From NCBI GenBank assembly GCA_005887855.1, contig VBQB01000288.1, positions 1 through 5,970 of the forward strand: a DNA stretch of 5,970 nucleotides. Direction: 5' to 3'. This DNA comes from Verrucomicrobiota bacterium (GTDB taxonomy: Bacteria; Verrucomicrobiota; Verrucomicrobiae; Chthoniobacterales; UBA10450). Shown here one piece after another: positions 5,168 to 5,970 of this stretch. The stretch's first letter is position 1; each line of letters begins with the position of its first letter. Below the pieces are notes generated by a model that did no database searches, was not told the origin of the DNA, and saw only the letters and a list, made by a program, of their open reading frames with translations. A program made the translations under genes and the position numbers.

Positions 5168-5970
5168 ATGAAACTTCTCGACAAAATCGGCCGCGAATTT
5201 TCCGGCTATAACATTTTGGAATCCGGCAAGCGCCTCGTCGACCGTAAACCGCTGCAATGCAGTCTTTACGTGACGGATCGTTGTAATCTCGATTGTGGCT
5301 ATTGCACCGAGTACGATAACAGCCGGCCGCATCCGAGCCTGGACGACTTGAAAAAATGGATACGGAAAATTCGGGAGCTTGGCACCATGCGGATCGCTCT
5401 GGTCGGCGGCGAGCCGCTTGTGCATCCGAATATTGTCGAACTCGTTCGCTACTGTCGCGAACTGGGCTTTGCCACCAGCCTGACCACGAACGGTTTTCTC
5501 CTCACTCGTAAGCTTCTCGCAGAACTGGAAGATGCCGGCCTGCAGGTCATGCAGATCAGCGTTGACCGGATGACACCGAGTCCAATTACGAAAAAATCGT
5601 TCAAGACGATCTTGCCGAAGCTTGATTATTTTCGTGATTCAAAAATTAGCCTGCATATCACCGGAGTGATTTGTGCCGATACCTTGCCCGAATCGCGGGC
5701 CGTGCTCGAGACCGGTTTGTCGCGCGGAATTCCCACCGAAGTTCGCCTCGTGCATGCGGACCCATTGCATCGGTTTCGCGTCGATCGCGGGCCGCGTGAA
5801 GAACTCGAACGCTTCATCGATTCAATGATCGAACGAAAACGTCGCGGGGAAAAGATTCACACCAGCGAGGCCATCCTTAATTACCAACGCAGTCTCCTCC
5901 GCGGCGAGCGCGTCGAATGGACGTGTATGGCCGGCTACAAATTATTCTTCGTCTCCGCGCAAGGAAAATT
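5168..5970 (+). CDS. Radical SAM enzyme with probable SPASM-like C-terminus (3' end outside window)
   Basis: This radical S-adenosylmethionine enzyme is cut by the right edge with 267 residues visible. The [4Fe-4S] motif CNLDCGYC gives Cys39, Cys43 and Cys46. GGEP (80-83) is the SAM-binding glycine motif, and TTNG (106-109) and SVDRM (131-135) match the next barrel strands. Near the end, CMAGYKLFFVSAQGK (from Cys253) looks like the opening of a SPASM or twitch-type auxiliary cluster domain, in which a Cys-x-Ala-Gly segment is followed by a strand and a Gly; the remaining cysteines would lie beyond the window. I place the start at the ATG at 5168, giving MKLLDKIGRE. An in-frame ATG at 5150, with a weak AGG at 5143-5145, would add MFFHHR, and the frame is open back to a stop at 5015-5017. 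Neighbouring glycosyltransferases hint at envelope or glycolipid chemistry, but substrate and product are unknown. Confidence 0.88.
   Translation, partial: MKLLDKIGREFSGYNILESGKRLVDRKPLQCSLYVTDRCNLDCGYCTEYDNSRPHPSLDDLKKWIRKIRELGTMRIALVGGEPLVHPNIVELVRYCRELGFATSLTTNGFLLTRKLLAELEDAGLQVMQISVDRMTPSPITKKSFKTILPKLDYFRDSKISLHITGVICADTLPESRAVLETGLSRGIPTEVRLVHADPLHRFRVDRGPREELERFIDSMIERKRRGEKIHTSEAILNYQRSLLRGERVEWTCMAGYKLFFVSAQGK

Noticed and set aside
5039..5425. 128-codon antisense open frame across the radical SAM start
   Set aside because: It lies opposite a clear radical SAM core including the CxxxCxxC codons and has no recognisable motif; it is a shadow of codon bias.

Overview
The window looks like a piece of a bacterial chromosome with moderately high G+C (estimated by eye, not computed). 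Genes are tightly packed and all supported genes lie on the + strand. The gene set is a glyoxalase II-like hydrolase, a free-standing S23-type four-helix-bundle gene, a GT9 enzyme with a Gln-Gly-Ser-Thr N-terminal motif, an ArnT/PMT-like membrane protein and a radical SAM enzyme. This would suit a Gram-negative soil or freshwater bacterium of the Verrucomicrobiota/PVC type. That assignment is a guess from gene style; no rRNA or other marker is present.

Left block (1-1942). A metallo-beta-lactamase-fold hydrolase enters from beyond the left edge. It is followed by a small S23/IVP-type four-helix-bundle gene and then a 3-hydroxyisobutyrate dehydrogenase-family oxidoreductase, with the last two overlapping by ATGA. 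The four-helix-bundle gene lies between two arrays of degenerate 7-bp repeats in inverted orientation, whose outer ends are a perfect 10-bp inverted repeat (623-632 and 1031-1040). Removing exactly this 418-bp segment in silico lets the hydrolase read through to a TGA that overlaps the dehydrogenase ATG. It also puts a good Shine-Dalgarno-like stretch (614-622) five bases before that ATG. The segment therefore looks like a mobile or once-mobile cassette inserted into a translationally coupled two-gene operon. This is the most interesting signal in the window.

Middle block (1943-4816). A 115-bp spacer with a perfect 9-bp inverted repeat and a near-consensus ribosome binding site leads into a family 9 glycosyltransferase. 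Eleven bases later comes a multi-spanning ArnT/PMT-like glycosyltransferase. The two probably form a small operon for cell-surface glycan assembly, one enzyme acting at the cytoplasmic face and the other using lipid-linked sugar at the membrane.

Right block (4817-5970). About 330-350 bp without a convincing gene precede a radical SAM enzyme that runs off the right edge. It has the CxxxCxxC cluster motif, a GGEP motif and what looks like the start of a SPASM-like C-terminal cluster domain. Its substrate cannot be told from this window.
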